Source: SPJN01 sp965229935
Lineage (GTDB): Bacteria > Pseudomonadota > Alphaproteobacteria > SPJN01
Assembly (NCBI GenBank): GCA_965229935.1
Contig: CBDDKB010000002.1
Span: forward strand, 3,010,270 to 3,074,269
Length of the DNA: 64,000 bases
Reading direction: 5' to 3'
Under the pieces are notes generated by a model that was given only the letters and a program-made list of their open reading frames with translations, did no database searches and had not been told where the DNA came from. The position numbers were made by a program, and so were the translations under genes. Position 1 is the stretch's first letter. Each line of letters opens with the position of its first letter. Of the stretch, positions 20,719 through 30,754 are shown piece after piece.

Positions 20719-23700
20719 TCAGCGGGTAATGTAGGACTGAAGCGGCGCAACTTCAAGTGTGTCTCTGCGCTGTGCCCTGATGCCTGCTGCCGCAGCCTTT
20801 GCACCTGCAATTGTGGTGTAATAGGGCACCTTGTTGGTCAGCGCTGATCGGCGGATTGAATAGGAATCTTCAATCGCCTGTGTGCCTTCGGTTGTGTTGA
20901 AAACCAGCTGAACTTCGCCATTTTTGATGGCATCAACAATATGTGGGCGGCCTTCCAGCACCTTGTTGATTGTGGCTGTTTCAATGCCTTTTTCATTCAA
21001 AAAGCGGGCTGTGCCGCCTGTTGCAATGATGTTGAAGCCTTCTTTGGCCATCATTTTGACAGCGGGCAAAATCGCTTCTTTATCGGCATCTTTCACAGAT
21101 ACAAACAATGTGCCGCTTTCAGGCACCTTGGCACCGCCGCCAAGCTGACTTTTTGCAAAGGCGCGGTCAAATTGGTTATCAAGGCCCATCACCTCACCTG
21201 TTGACCGCATTTCAGGGCCCAACAAGGTATCGACGCCGGGGAACCGGGCAAAGGGGAACACAGCCTCCTTCACGGCAACATGCTTCAGCTTGGTTTCTTT
21301 TAGGTTCATGGCAGCCAGTTTTTCGCCTGCCATCAGGCGGCTGGCAATCTTGGCAACGGGATAGCCCACTGCCTTTGCCACGAAAGGAACTGTCCGGCTG
21401 GCGCGGGGGTTCACTTCGATCAAATAGACGGTCTTGTCTTTGATCGCATATTGTACATTCATCAACCCAACAACATTGAGCGCGCGTGCGAGCATGCGTG
21501 TTTCTCGCTTCAACTCTTCGATTACATCGCCGCTGAGAGAATGCGGGGGGAGGGAGCAGGCGCTGTCACCGGAATGAATGCCAGCTTCTTCGATATGCTC
21601 CATAATCCCGGCAATATGAACATCATTGCCGTCGCACAGGGCATCAACATCGACTTCGATGGCGCCATCAAGATAACCATCGATCAAAACAGGACTGTCG
21701 CCCGAAACATGCACGGCTTCGTTAATGTACCGCTCTAGCCCGGCGCGGTCCCGTACGATTTCCATGGCACGACCACCCAAAACGTAGGAGGGGCGAATCA
21801 CGACGGGATAGCCAACCTCTTCAGCGATCTGGATTGCCTGGTCCTCGGTCGAGGCGATGCCGTTACGCGGCTGTTTCAGGTCCAAATCGGCCAGCAATTT
21901 CTGGAACCGTTCGCGATCTTCGGCAAGGTCGATGGCGTCAGGGCTGGTGCCCAAAATCGGGACACCTGCGGCCTCAAGGCCGCGTGCCAGTTTCAGGGGC
22001 GTTTGGCCACCAAATTGAACGATCACACCTTTGACGGTGCCATCCTGTTGTTCTGTTTCGATCAGGGACAGCACGTCTTCGCTGGTCAGCGGTTCAAAGT
22101 ACAGTCGGTCTGATGTGTCATAATCGGTTGAAACGGTTTCAGGGTTGCAATTGACCATGATGGTTTCATAACCCGCATCCGCAAGCGCAAAGGCGGCATG
22201 ACAGCAGCAATAGTCAAACTCGATACCCTGACCGATCCGGTTCGGGCCACCACCAAGGATAATGACCTTTTCGCGGTTGCTGATGCCTGACTCACATTCG
22301 GCGGCACCATTGTGGGGCGCCTCATATGTTGAATACATATAGGGGGTCTTGGCCTCAAACTCAGCAGCGACAGTATCGATACGTTTATAGACCGGGCGTA
22401 CGCCTGCGGCCTTACGGGCTGATGTGACGTCTGCTTCTGTTTTGCCGACAAGTTGCGCAAGGCGGGCATCGGCAAAGCCTTTGGCTTTCAGGAACTGCCA
22501 ATCGCGCGGTTGGGTAGGCAGGCCACGGCTCTTAATGGCGGCTTCTGTGTCGATCAAATCCTTGATCTGGCGCAGGAACCACGGATCAATAGCACAGGCC
22601 TTGTGAACATCTTCTTCGCTTAGGCCAAGCCGGAAGGCTTGCGCCACAGCAAGCAGGCGATCTGGCGTTGGTGTGCCGAGCGCCTTGCGGATCGCGTTTA
22701 AATCATCACCTTCGCCAAGGCCGTCAATCTCATACTCGTTCAGGCCGCACAAGCCGGTTTCGAGCGAGCGTAGCGCCTTTTGCAGGCTTTCCTGGAATGT
22801 CCGGCCAATAGCCATCGCTTCGCCAACAGACTTCATCGCGGTTGTCAGCAAGGGTTCTGAGCCGGGGAACTTTTCAAATGCAAAGCGTGGGATCTTTGTC
22901 ACGACATAATCAATCGTCGGCTCAAAGCTTGCCGGGGTAACGCCTGTGATGTCGTTCAGCAATTCGTCCAGCGTATAGCCGACTGCAAGTTTGGCGGCGA
23001 TTTTGGCGATGGGAAAGCCTGTTGCCTTTGATGCCAGTGCAGATGAACGCGACACGCGCGGGTTCATCTCGATGACAACAAGGCGGCCATCTTTCGGATT
23101 GACCGCGAACTGAACGTTAGACCCGCCTGTTTCGACGCCGATTTCGCGCAGCACAGCGATAGAGGCATTGCGCATGATCTGATATTCTTTATCAGTCAGA
23201 GTCAAGGCAGGGGCGATGGTAATGGAATCGCCCGTATGCACGCCCATTGGGTCGATATTTTCAATGGAACAGATGATGATGCAGTTGTCCGCCTTGTCGC
23301 GAACCACTTCCATTTCAAATTCTTTCCATCCCAAGACGCTTTCTTCAACCAGAACTTCCGTCGTGGGGGAGGCATCAAGACCACTTGAAATGATCTTGAT
23401 ATATTCTTCCTTGTTATAGGCGATGCCGCCGCCCGTGCCGCCCATGGTAAAGGACGGACGAATGATGGCGGGAAGACCGATAATGTCGAGCGCCTTCATA
23501 GCCTCATCAAGTGTATGAGCAATTTCTGACTTGGGGCTTTCAAGGCCGATTTTGTCCATCGCCTTACGGAACTTTTCGCGGTCCTCAGCCTTTTCGATGG
23601 CTTCTTGGTTGGCACCGATCAGCTCAACATTGAATTTGTCGAGCGTACCGTCATCCGCCAACGCCAGTGCAGCGTTCAACGCGGTTTGCCCGCCCATGGT

Positions 23701-23964
23701 GGGCAGCAATGCATCGGGGCGTTCTTTTTCAATGATCTTGGCAACCATGGCCGGGGTGATCGGCTCAATATAGGTCGCGTCTGCCAATTCCGGGTCCGTC
23801 ATAATGGTGGCGGGGTTGGAGTTGACGAGGATAATGCGATACCCCTCTTCCTTCAGGGCCTTAACGGCCTGTGTCCCGGAATAGTCAAACTCACACGCTT
23901 GGCCGATAATAATGGGGCCAGCGCCGATGATCATGATGGATTGTATGTCTGTGCGTTTAGGCAT
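20719..23964 (-). CDS. carB: Carbamoyl-phosphate synthase large subunit
   Basis: This 1081-residue subunit makes carbamoyl phosphate for pyrimidine and arginine synthesis from bicarbonate, ammonia from CarA, and two ATP. It shows the duplicated ATP-grasp halves: MIIGAGPIIIGQACEFDYSG at the start and VIILGGGPNRIGQGIEFDYC in the second half, each with its FGGQT or MGGQTALN block, metal-binding EMNPRVSRSSALASKATG and EVNPRASRTVPFVAKAVG, and a C-terminal MGS-like allosteric domain (IIATGGTARFLNEKGI). 34 bases behind carA. Confidence 0.98.
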   Translation of the reverse strand: MPKRTDIQSIMIIGAGPIIIGQACEFDYSGTQAVKALKEEGYRIILVNSNPATIMTDPELADATYIEPITPAMVAKIIEKERPDALLPTMGGQTALNAALALADDGTLDKFNVELIGANQEAIEKAEDREKFRKAMDKIGLESPKSEIAHTLDEAMKALDIIGLPAIIRPSFTMGGTGGGIAYNKEEYIKIISSGLDASPTTEVLVEESVLGWKEFEMEVVRDKADNCIIICSIENIDPMGVHTGDSITIAPALTLTDKEYQIMRNASIAVLREIGVETGGSNVQFAVNPKDGRLVVIEMNPRVSRSSALASKATGFPIAKIAAKLAVGYTLDELLNDITGVTPASFEPTIDYVVTKIPRFAFEKFPGSEPLLTTAMKSVGEAMAIGRTFQESLQKALRSLETGLCGLNEYEIDGLGEGDDLNAIRKALGTPTPDRLLAVAQAFRLGLSEEDVHKACAIDPWFLRQIKDLIDTEAAIKSRGLPTQPRDWQFLKAKGFADARLAQLVGKTEADVTSARKAAGVRPVYKRIDTVAAEFEAKTPYMYSTYEAPHNGAAECESGISNREKVIILGGGPNRIGQGIEFDYCCCHAAFALADAGYETIMVNCNPETVSTDYDTSDRLYFEPLTSEDVLSLIETEQQDGTVKGVIVQFGGQTPLKLARGLEAAGVPILGTSPDAIDLAEDRERFQKLLADLDLKQPRNGIASTEDQAIQIAEEVGYPVVIRPSYVLGGRAMEIVRDRAGLERYINEAVHVSGDSPVLIDGYLDGAIEVDVDALCDGNDVHIAGIMEHIEEAGIHSGDSACSLPPHSLSGDVIEELKRETRMLARALNVVGLMNVQYAIKDKTVYLIEVNPRASRTVPFVAKAVGYPVAKIASRLMAGEKLAAMNLKETKLKHVAVKEAVFPFARFPGVDTLLGPEMRSTGEVMGLDNQFDRAFAKSQLGGGAKVPESGTLFVSVKDADKEAILPAVKMMAKEGFNIIATGGTARFLNEKGIETATINKVLEGRPHIVDAIKNGEVQLVFNTTEGTQAIEDSYSIRRSALTNKVPYYTTIAGAKAAAAGIRAQRRDTLEVAPLQSYITR

Positions 23965-23998
23965 GGGTCGCTCTGTCAGCTAATAAGGCGGTGGCGGC

Positions 23999-25213
23999 TT
24001 ACGCGGCGTTATGGGTTTTGATGGCGGTCAGGAACCGATCAAACAGATAGAAACTGTCCTGCGGGCCGGGGCTGGCTTCGGGGTGATATTGGACCGAGAA
24101 GATGGGCTTGCTATCAACAGCAATCCCGCAATTGGTGCCGTCAAACAAGGAAACATGTGTTTCGCTGATCCCTTTAGGCAGTGTATCGCGATCAACTGTA
24201 AAGCCATGGTTCATAGAGGTGATTTCAACTTTGCCCGTTGTCAAATCCTTGACCGGGTGGTTGGCGCCGCGATGGCCTTGGTGCATCTTCATGGTCTTGG
24301 CACCAAGTGCGAGTGCCAACATTTGATGGCCCAGACAAATCCCAAAAATGGGCAGTTCGGTTTCCAGCAATTCCTTGATAACCGGCACTGCATATTCGCC
24401 TGTTGCGGCGGGATCGCCCGGGCCGTTCGACAGGAAAACCCCATCAGGGTTCAGTGCCAGAATATCGGCAGCAGAGGTTTTTGCGGGGACAATGGTCACT
24501 TTAACGCCAGTGCTGGCAAGGCAGCGTAGAATATTGTGTTTGCAGCCATAGTCGATCGCAACAACATGTGCGGCGGCGTCTGCGCTATCATTTAAAGTGC
24601 CAAAACCAGTGCCAAGGTCCCAGCGGCAGGTCAGCCAGTCTTCCGAATTGGCGCGGGTGACGTCCTTGGCAAGGTCCATACCTTCAAGGCCGGGCCAGCC
24701 AGCGGCCTTGGCCTGCAGGGCGGGAATGTCAAACTTGCCTGCTTGATTATAGGCGATGACGCCATTGGGCGCGCCTTGCAAGCGAATGCGACGGGTCAGG
24801 GCGCGCGTGTCGATGCCGCTGATGCCAACAAGCTTGCGATCCTTCAACCAGGCATCAAGATGCTGCTTGGCGCGAAAATTAGAGGGCAGGGTCACATCTG
24901 CACGCATGATCATGCCGTGCGCCGCACTTGTTGCGGTTTCGACATCTTCGTCATTCGTGCCGACATTGCCGACATGCGGGAATGTGAAAGTGATCAACTG
25001 ACCCGCATAGCTGGGGTCGGTCAGAATTTCCTGATAGCCGGTGATAGAGGTGTTGAAGCAAACCTCACCAAGCGCCTCTCCTTCATAACCGAGGCCGATA
25101 CCTTCATAGAAAGTGCCATCGGCCAACACCAATACAGCATTGGGTGTGGGCGCATAAAGAAAACCGGATGCCGAGGTCGAGGCTTCCGGGGTGACGGGCT
25201 CAGTCTGTGCCAT
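23999..25213 (-). CDS. carA: Carbamoyl-phosphate synthase small (glutaminase) subunit
   Basis: This 404-residue subunit hydrolyses glutamine and channels ammonia to CarB. The N-terminal domain contains GEVCFNTSITGYQEILTDPS and the GISGIDTRALTR block; the C-terminal class I glutaminase has GPGDPAAT, the nucleophile Cys in FGICLGHQMLALALG, and His/Glu in VQYHPEASPGPQDS. The start at ATG 25211-25213 with AGGA upstream gives the usual length plus a 20-residue leader. First gene of carAB. Confidence 0.97.
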   Translation of the reverse strand: MAQTEPVTPEASTSASGFLYAPTPNAVLVLADGTFYEGIGLGYEGEALGEVCFNTSITGYQEILTDPSYAGQLITFTFPHVGNVGTNDEDVETATSAAHGMIMRADVTLPSNFRAKQHLDAWLKDRKLVGISGIDTRALTRRIRLQGAPNGVIAYNQAGKFDIPALQAKAAGWPGLEGMDLAKDVTRANSEDWLTCRWDLGTGFGTLNDSADAAAHVVAIDYGCKHNILRCLASTGVKVTIVPAKTSAADILALNPDGVFLSNGPGDPAATGEYAVPVIKELLETELPIFGICLGHQMLALALGAKTMKMHQGHRGANHPVKDLTTGKVEITSMNHGFTVDRDTLPKGISETHVSLFDGTNCGIAVDSKPIFSVQYHPEASPGPQDSFYLFDRFLTAIKTHNAA

Positions 25214-25542
25214 GAACAGGGTCCTAAGATCAGTGAAGAGGCCGCGCTTCATCGCGGGGCATCAAGTGAAAGGCCTGCTGGCCTTAGATCAGTCTGCCCC
25301 AGAATCGTTTCCGCTTCCGTGAATTTTCAAGGTTATAAGCGAAATCAGCTAAGCAATCAAGCGGTGCCTGATTTTGTTTGATTTTGAAATCCTTTTAAAA
25401 TCAATAACTTGCAAGTGTAAGAGCCTGTTGCGTCTGCCCGTCGCATGGGGTAGTGTCGCGATCCCGCGAAGGGCGAGGCTGTTGTGCCTGCGCTTTGGGG
25501 CGGGGATCGACAACGCTATCCAAGCTTAGGGTACTCTTCACT
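25214..25542. other. Divergent intergenic region between carA and yqeY
   Basis: These 329 bases hold the carAB promoter on the minus strand and presumably the yqeY promoter on the plus strand. Bases 25360-25410 are AT-rich with repeated TTTTGATTTT-like tracts. No gene or known riboswitch is recognisable. Confidence 0.5.
25332..25360 (-). promoter_or_regulatory. Predicted sigma-70-type promoter for carAB
   Basis: On the minus strand TTGATT (25355-25360) and TATAAC (25332-25337) are spaced by 17 bases, about 120 bases before the carA ATG. Eye-based call. Confidence 0.45.
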
Positions 25543-25998
25543 ATGCGTGAGCAACTTAAACAAACGTTGAAGGACGCCATGCGCGCCAAGGATCAACGCC
25601 GTATTTCTACCGTGCGTCTTATTCTGGCTGCCATTAAGGATCGTGACATCGCGGCACGGTCAGAAGACAAAACCGATGGCGTTGACGAGGCAGAGATTCT
25701 GCAAATCTTGCAAAAGATGGTGAAGCAGCGCCGCGAGGCCGCTGACACCTATGAATCTGCGGGCCGGGTCGAACTTGCCGAACAAGAACGCGAAGAAATG
25801 GGCATCATCGAAGAATTCATGCCCCGGCAAATGTCGGACGCGGAAATTGATGAGGCTGTTTCTGCTGTGATTGCGGAAATTGACGCTGCGGGTCTGAAGG
25901 ATATGGGTAAAACCATGGCCGCCTTGAAGGATCGCCATGCTGGCGCGATGGACTTTAAAAAGGCATCTGCGAAGGTGAAAGCTGCCCTTGGCGGGTAA
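25543..25998 (+). CDS. GatB/YqeY-domain protein
   Basis: This 151-residue small helical protein has the full YqeY pattern: MREQLKQTLKDAMRAKDQRR, LRLILAAIKDRDI-like helix, VKQRREAADTYESAGR, EEMGIIEEFMPRQMSDAEI and the tail MGKTMAALKDRHAGAMDFKKAS. The family is related to the tail domain of the tRNA amidotransferase GatB and may bind tRNA; its cellular role is not firmly known. Start at ATG 25543. It precedes dnaG, as in many alphaproteobacteria. Confidence 0.9.
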   Translation: MREQLKQTLKDAMRAKDQRRISTVRLILAAIKDRDIAARSEDKTDGVDEAEILQILQKMVKQRREAADTYESAGRVELAEQEREEMGIIEEFMPRQMSDAEIDEAVSAVIAEIDAAGLKDMGKTMAALKDRHAGAMDFKKASAKVKAALGG

Positions 25999-26055
25999 TG
26001 CATTTTGCAATCGAAGCGTCTGGCTATTCGCCAGCGTCAGAACTAGACTGCCCTT

Positions 26056-28092
26056 ATGGCGATTTCAGATCAATTTATTGATGAGTTGCGCGCGCGCATA
26101 ACCCTGTCCGACATTGTCGGGCGGCGGGTGACGTGGGACCGCAAGAAATCGAACCCGCGTAAGCGAGATTATTGGGCCTGCTGCCCTTTTCACGGTGAAA
26201 AATCTCCGTCCTTCCATGTTGATGATTCCAAGGGGTTTTATCACTGCTTTGGCTGTGGCGTGTCAGGGGATGCCGTAAAGTTTTTGATGGAGGCTGAGGG
26301 CGCCAGTTTCCCCGAAGCTGTCGAACAGCTTGCCGAGCTTGCCGGGCTTGAGGTGCCGCAAATCCGCCGCGCGACCCCACAGGAACAGGAACGACAAAAG
26401 GGCCTGCATGATGCCATGGCCTCTGCCGCTGCCTTTTTTCAGGCCCAGCTTGACATGCCGCGTGGGCAGGGCGCGCAATCCTATCTGGTGCAAAAACGTC
26501 AAATGGATCAGCCGACTATTGATCGATTTGCCATTGGCTATGCGCCCGATGACCGACAGATGCTGCGCAGCCACCTGAAGGCAGAGGGCTTTCAGGACAA
26601 GATTTTGGTAGAGGCAGGCTTGGTCATTGGCCCTGATCCTGATGACCCTTCGACCCAGAACCGCGAACCTTATGACCGGTTTCGAGATAGGATCATGTTC
26701 CCGATCCGTGACCGCAAGGGGCGCATCGTTGCTTTTGGGGGGCGTGATCTATCCGGTAAGTCACGGGCGAAATATCTGAATTCTCCTGAAACGCCGATCT
26801 TTCACAAATCAGCCATGCTCTACAATTATGACCGGGCGCGCGAAGGGGCGCGGCGCAATGGCAGATTGTTGGTGTCTGAAGGCTATATGGATGTCATCGC
26901 CTTTGACCGCGCCGGGATGGACTATGCGGTTGCACCAATGGGGACGGCGCTGACGGAAGATCAGTTGCGCCTTGCCTGGCGGACGGTTGCAGAACCCCTA
27001 ATGTGCTTTGACGGGGACGAGGCAGGCAAGCGCGCTGCCTATCGCGCGGTTGATTTAGCCTTGCCCTTGCTTGAGCCGGGCAAGTCACTTGGCTTTATCA
27101 TGTTGCCTGACGGGAAAGACCCGGATGATTTGCTGGCCGCGGGCGGTAAAAAGGCCTTGGTAGGGTTGTTGGATCAAAAACAGCCTTTGGCCGATATATT
27201 CTGGCAATCAGCTATTGAGGGGCAGCCACAACAAACTCCTGAAGAAAAGGCAGCGCTGAAACAATCAGTCGAAGAGGCGATTGGCCGGATCAAAAACCCT
27301 GATGTGCGTCAGCTTTATCAGGCTGATTTCGGGCAGCGCCTTGCTGACCACCTTGGTCTGGGGGCAATCAGCCTTGATGCTGGTGGCGGTCGCGGCGGCG
27401 GAAAACGTGACTGGCAGGAGGAAGTTGACCCGTGGGAGCCGCAGGGATTGCGCACCCAAAGGGGTAGAGATCGCCGGACCGGGCGTTTTGTGGTCAAAAA
27501 GGTCGGCCTGTCGCAACAGGGGCGGGAATCCCTGTTGGTTAGCCTGTTAAAGGGCGGAAAAGGCGCAGAACAGGCGCGAAATTTGCGAGAACGGCGGCTG
27601 ATAGGCTTGCTTTTGGCTGATCCGGCCCTTGCGGAACAGCATGTCGAGGTGCTTGCCGAAATCGCCCTGACAGATCAGGGGCTTGACAAGTTGCTGGCAG
27701 AAATACTAGAAACCGTCTCTCACGAGCCCGGCCTAGATGCCGACGCGCTCCACCGCCACCTGACGCTTCAGGGCATGACAGAACTATTAGACCGTTTCGA
27801 TGGGGCACCGTCGGGGCGTGTTTGGTCTTTGGAAGAGAAGGGTCATCAACTGGACGCCATTTTGGCCCAGTTTGAGGTGGATGCGGCATTATTGGATGTC
27901 CATATTGCCGAACAGGCCCTGACCTCCCATATGACAGATGACAGCTTGGCCCGGCTAACTGCCGCGAAAACCGCATTAGAGCGGGCCCAGGCAAAACAGA
28001 AACGTATCGACGACCATTCATCGCAATTGGATGGCGGCGAAACACTGGATGATGTCATCAATTCTTTGCGATCAGGCAAACCGCCGGTTTAG
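26056..28092 (+). CDS. dnaG: DNA primase
   Basis: This 678-residue enzyme makes RNA primers at the replication fork. The N-terminal zinc finger has CCPFHGEKSPSF and YHCFGCGVSGD (Cys/His ligands, residues 36-65); the TOPRIM core has LVSEGYMDVIAFDRAG and FDGDEAGKRAAYRA; the C-terminal region from about residue 470 corresponds to the helicase-binding part. A Gly/Arg-rich linker (GGGRGGGKRDW) joins core and C-terminus. It ends seven bases before the first possible rpoD start, so the two are in one operon. Confidence 0.97.
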   Translation: MAISDQFIDELRARITLSDIVGRRVTWDRKKSNPRKRDYWACCPFHGEKSPSFHVDDSKGFYHCFGCGVSGDAVKFLMEAEGASFPEAVEQLAELAGLEVPQIRRATPQEQERQKGLHDAMASAAAFFQAQLDMPRGQGAQSYLVQKRQMDQPTIDRFAIGYAPDDRQMLRSHLKAEGFQDKILVEAGLVIGPDPDDPSTQNREPYDRFRDRIMFPIRDRKGRIVAFGGRDLSGKSRAKYLNSPETPIFHKSAMLYNYDRAREGARRNGRLLVSEGYMDVIAFDRAGMDYAVAPMGTALTEDQLRLAWRTVAEPLMCFDGDEAGKRAAYRAVDLALPLLEPGKSLGFIMLPDGKDPDDLLAAGGKKALVGLLDQKQPLADIFWQSAIEGQPQQTPEEKAALKQSVEEAIGRIKNPDVRQLYQADFGQRLADHLGLGAISLDAGGGRGGGKRDWQEEVDPWEPQGLRTQRGRDRRTGRFVVKKVGLSQQGRESLLVSLLKGGKGAEQARNLRERRLIGLLLADPALAEQHVEVLAEIALTDQGLDKLLAEILETVSHEPGLDADALHRHLTLQGMTELLDRFDGAPSGRVWSLEEKGHQLDAILAQFEVDAALLDVHIAEQALTSHMTDDSLARLTAAKTALERAQAKQKRIDDHSSQLDGGETLDDVINSLRSGKPPV

Positions 28093-28132
28093 GTGGTAGA
28101 TGCGCTGTCTGACCTGCAAAGTATTGATAGGG

Positions 28133-30181
28133 ATGAGAGAACGCATTCGCAATGCAAAGAAAACCGCAGCTGCAGCAGAAGCACCCGAACAGGATAAGGA
28201 AAACACCGGTACTTCCGATGGCCCTATCCTTGATATGACAGACTCTGCCGTCAAAAAGATGATCGCAGAGGCAAAGCGTCGGGGCTATGTCACAGTTGAA
28301 GAATTGAATGCGGTGCTGCCGTCTGAAGAAGTTTCTTCTGAGCAGATCGAAGACACAATGTCTATGTTGTCCGAAATGGGCATCAATGTTGTCGATATGG
28401 AAGAAGCAGACGACAGCGATGATGATGGCGATGATGAAGGGTCACGCGCGCTAACAGAAACACGCACGACCGCTGTTGCCACAACAACCAAAACCAGCAC
28501 CAGCGGCGAACGGACAGATGACCCCGTACGCATGTATTTGCGTGAAATGGGCTCTGTCGAGCTATTGTCACGCGAGGGCGAAATCGCAATCGCGAAACGC
28601 ATCGAAGAAGGCCGCAATGCCATGATTGGCGGCCTGTGCGAAAGCCCGCTAACCTTCCGCGCCATTACCGTTTGGCGTGATGAATTGCTTGAAGCACGTA
28701 TTTTGCTGCGTGATGTCATCGACCTTGACGCGACTTATGGCGGTGGTCCCGGCGCTGCGGTTGATAATTCTGCTACCGACAATGATGACGATGCCGAAGA
28801 AAAGGCAAAGGCGCCTGCCGCAAAGCCTGAGGAAGAGACAAAGCCCGCTGGTGATGAAACTGCCGAAGGGCAGGACGGTACAGATGGCGAGGATGACGAG
28901 GATGATGAGGCAAACCTCTCCCTCTCAGCCATGGAGGCCAAGCTGAAACCTGAAGTGTTGGAAATCTTTGACGAGATTGCCAAGACATTCAAAAAATTCA
29001 CAAAGGCGCAGGAAACCCAACTTGATGCCGCGATGGCGGGTAAGGATTCCACTACCGCACAGGATCGTCGTTACAAAAAACTGCGTGACGAACTTGTTGT
29101 GCTGATGGAAAGCCTGCATATGAACAACACGCGTATCGAAACGCTTGTTGAGCAGCTTTATGCTGTGAATAAGCGGATCGTGACATTGGAAGGCCGCTTG
29201 ATGCGGTTGGCTGAATCCAATGGCGTGGATCGGGCTGACTTCCTGAAAGAATATCGCGGCAGCGAGCTTGACCCCCAATGGGTGCGTCGCGTGGGCCGTC
29301 TGTCCCGCCCGGGATGGAAAGAGTTCGTGAAAAACGAGCGTGACGAGATCAAGGATATCCGCAACGAGATTACCATGATCAGTCAGGAAACCGGTTTGCA
29401 GGTGGGCGAATTCCGCCGCATCGTGGCAACGGTTCAAAAGGGCGAAAAAGAAGCAGCCATCGCCAAAAAGGAAATGGTCGAAGCCAATCTGCGTTTGGTG
29501 ATTTCAATTGCAAAGAAATACACCAATCGTGGCCTGCAGTTTCTTGACCTGATTCAGGAAGGCAATATTGGCCTGATGAAAGCTGTTGATAAGTTTGAAT
29601 ATCGGCGTGGCTATAAATTCTCAACCTATGCCACATGGTGGATCCGGCAGGCGATTACACGGTCTATTGCTGACCAGGCCAGAACAATCCGTATTCCTGT
29701 GCATATGATTGAAACCATTAACAAGCTGGTGCGCACAAGCCGCCAGATGTTGAATGAAATCGGTCGCGAACCAACGCCTGAGGAGCTGGCGGAAAAACTT
29801 GGCATGCCGCTTGAAAAAGTGCGCAAGGTTCTGAAAATCGCGAAGGAGCCTTTGTCTCTTGAAACACCGATCGGTGATGAAGAAGACAGTCATCTTGGCG
29901 ACTTTATCGAAGACAAGAATGCCATCCTGCCGATTGATGCGGCGATCAATGCAAACTTGCGTGAAACTACAACACGTGTGTTGGCGACATTGACCCCGCG
30001 TGAAGAACGCGTGCTGCGCATGCGCTTTGGTATCGGCATGAACACGGACCATACGCTTGAAGAAGTGGGGCAACAATTCTCTGTCACGCGTGAACGTATT
30101 CGTCAGATTGAAGCTAAAGCCCTGCGTAAGCTGAAGCATCCCAGCCGCAGCCGCAAATTGCGCAGCTTCCTCGATAACTGA
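28133..30181 (+). CDS. rpoD: RNA polymerase primary sigma factor RpoD (sigma-70)
   Basis: This 682-residue housekeeping sigma factor has region 1.1 at the N-terminus (VKKMIAEAKRRGYVTVEELN), region 1.2 with DDPVRMYLREMGSVELLSREG, a long non-conserved insert with an acidic stretch (TDGEDDEDDEAN), regions 2.1-2.4 with LRLVISIAKKYTNRGLQFLD and YATWWIRQAITRSI, region 3, and region 4 with the recognition helix VTRERIRQIEAKALRKLKHP. The start is uncertain: the ATG at 28133 gives a polar leader typical of alphaproteobacterial RpoD, while the in-frame ATG at 28100, seven bases after dnaG with AGGTGG upstream, adds MRCLTCKVLIG. Confidence 0.96.
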   Translation: MRERIRNAKKTAAAAEAPEQDKENTGTSDGPILDMTDSAVKKMIAEAKRRGYVTVEELNAVLPSEEVSSEQIEDTMSMLSEMGINVVDMEEADDSDDDGDDEGSRALTETRTTAVATTTKTSTSGERTDDPVRMYLREMGSVELLSREGEIAIAKRIEEGRNAMIGGLCESPLTFRAITVWRDELLEARILLRDVIDLDATYGGGPGAAVDNSATDNDDDAEEKAKAPAAKPEEETKPAGDETAEGQDGTDGEDDEDDEANLSLSAMEAKLKPEVLEIFDEIAKTFKKFTKAQETQLDAAMAGKDSTTAQDRRYKKLRDELVVLMESLHMNNTRIETLVEQLYAVNKRIVTLEGRLMRLAESNGVDRADFLKEYRGSELDPQWVRRVGRLSRPGWKEFVKNERDEIKDIRNEITMISQETGLQVGEFRRIVATVQKGEKEAAIAKKEMVEANLRLVISIAKKYTNRGLQFLDLIQEGNIGLMKAVDKFEYRRGYKFSTYATWWIRQAITRSIADQARTIRIPVHMIETINKLVRTSRQMLNEIGREPTPEELAEKLGMPLEKVRKVLKIAKEPLSLETPIGDEEDSHLGDFIEDKNAILPIDAAINANLRETTTRVLATLTPREERVLRMRFGIGMNTDHTLEEVGQQFSVTRERIRQIEAKALRKLKHPSRSRKLRSFLDN

Positions 30182-30210
30182 TCGAACATAATTAAAAAGG
30201 GGGCAGCCTT

Positions 30211-30681
30211 ATGGAAGAGCTGACCATCCGCAATGCAGGTCCGTCTGACCAGCAAAACTTTCTGACGATTTTGCGCATCATCCGCGAGGAGATGGGCCAT
30301 GATGCAGAAGATGAAGGCCATTTGGAGGAGCTAACGCACCTTCTTTGCACGCCGGCCTACGGTGGCCCGCGTCATCACTGGTTGCTGCTTGCGGAACGGG
30401 GGGGCGAGTTGGTCGGCTATTGCACTTTGCACCGCATTCCTATGCCGATTGTTGGCGGGTCTGAAGCCTATATCTCGGACCTTTTCATCCGGTCCGATCA
30501 GCGCGGTCATGATATTGGCCATCACATGATTGATTATGTGGAATCGGTTGCAAAGGAAGAAGGGCTGGTACGGTTGCACGTCATTAACCGCCGTGATCGT
30601 GAAAGCCATCAGCGCAGCTTTTATCCCAAATTGGGTTTCCGCGAACGCGTAGAAACGGCTGATTTCGTTCGCCCGCTTTAA
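30211..30681 (+). CDS. GNAT-family N-acetyltransferase
   Basis: This 156-residue acetyl-CoA-dependent acetyltransferase of unknown substrate has the GNAT core: VGYCTLHRIP strand, AYISDLFIRSDQRGHDIGHHMI (motif A, acetyl-CoA loop with Q/RxxGxG-like RGHDIG), LHVINRRDRESHQRSFYPKLGF (motif B). Starts 29 bases after rpoD with AAGGGGG upstream and may read through from it. Confidence 0.85.
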   Translation: MEELTIRNAGPSDQQNFLTILRIIREEMGHDAEDEGHLEELTHLLCTPAYGGPRHHWLLLAERGGELVGYCTLHRIPMPIVGGSEAYISDLFIRSDQRGHDIGHHMIDYVESVAKEEGLVRLHVINRRDRESHQRSFYPKLGFRERVETADFVRPL

Positions 30682-30754
30682 TTTTCTGCCCCCACTTGCG
30701 TTCTACAATTGTTCGCAATAGTGTTAATCCATTCATGATTGATTGGGGGCATAT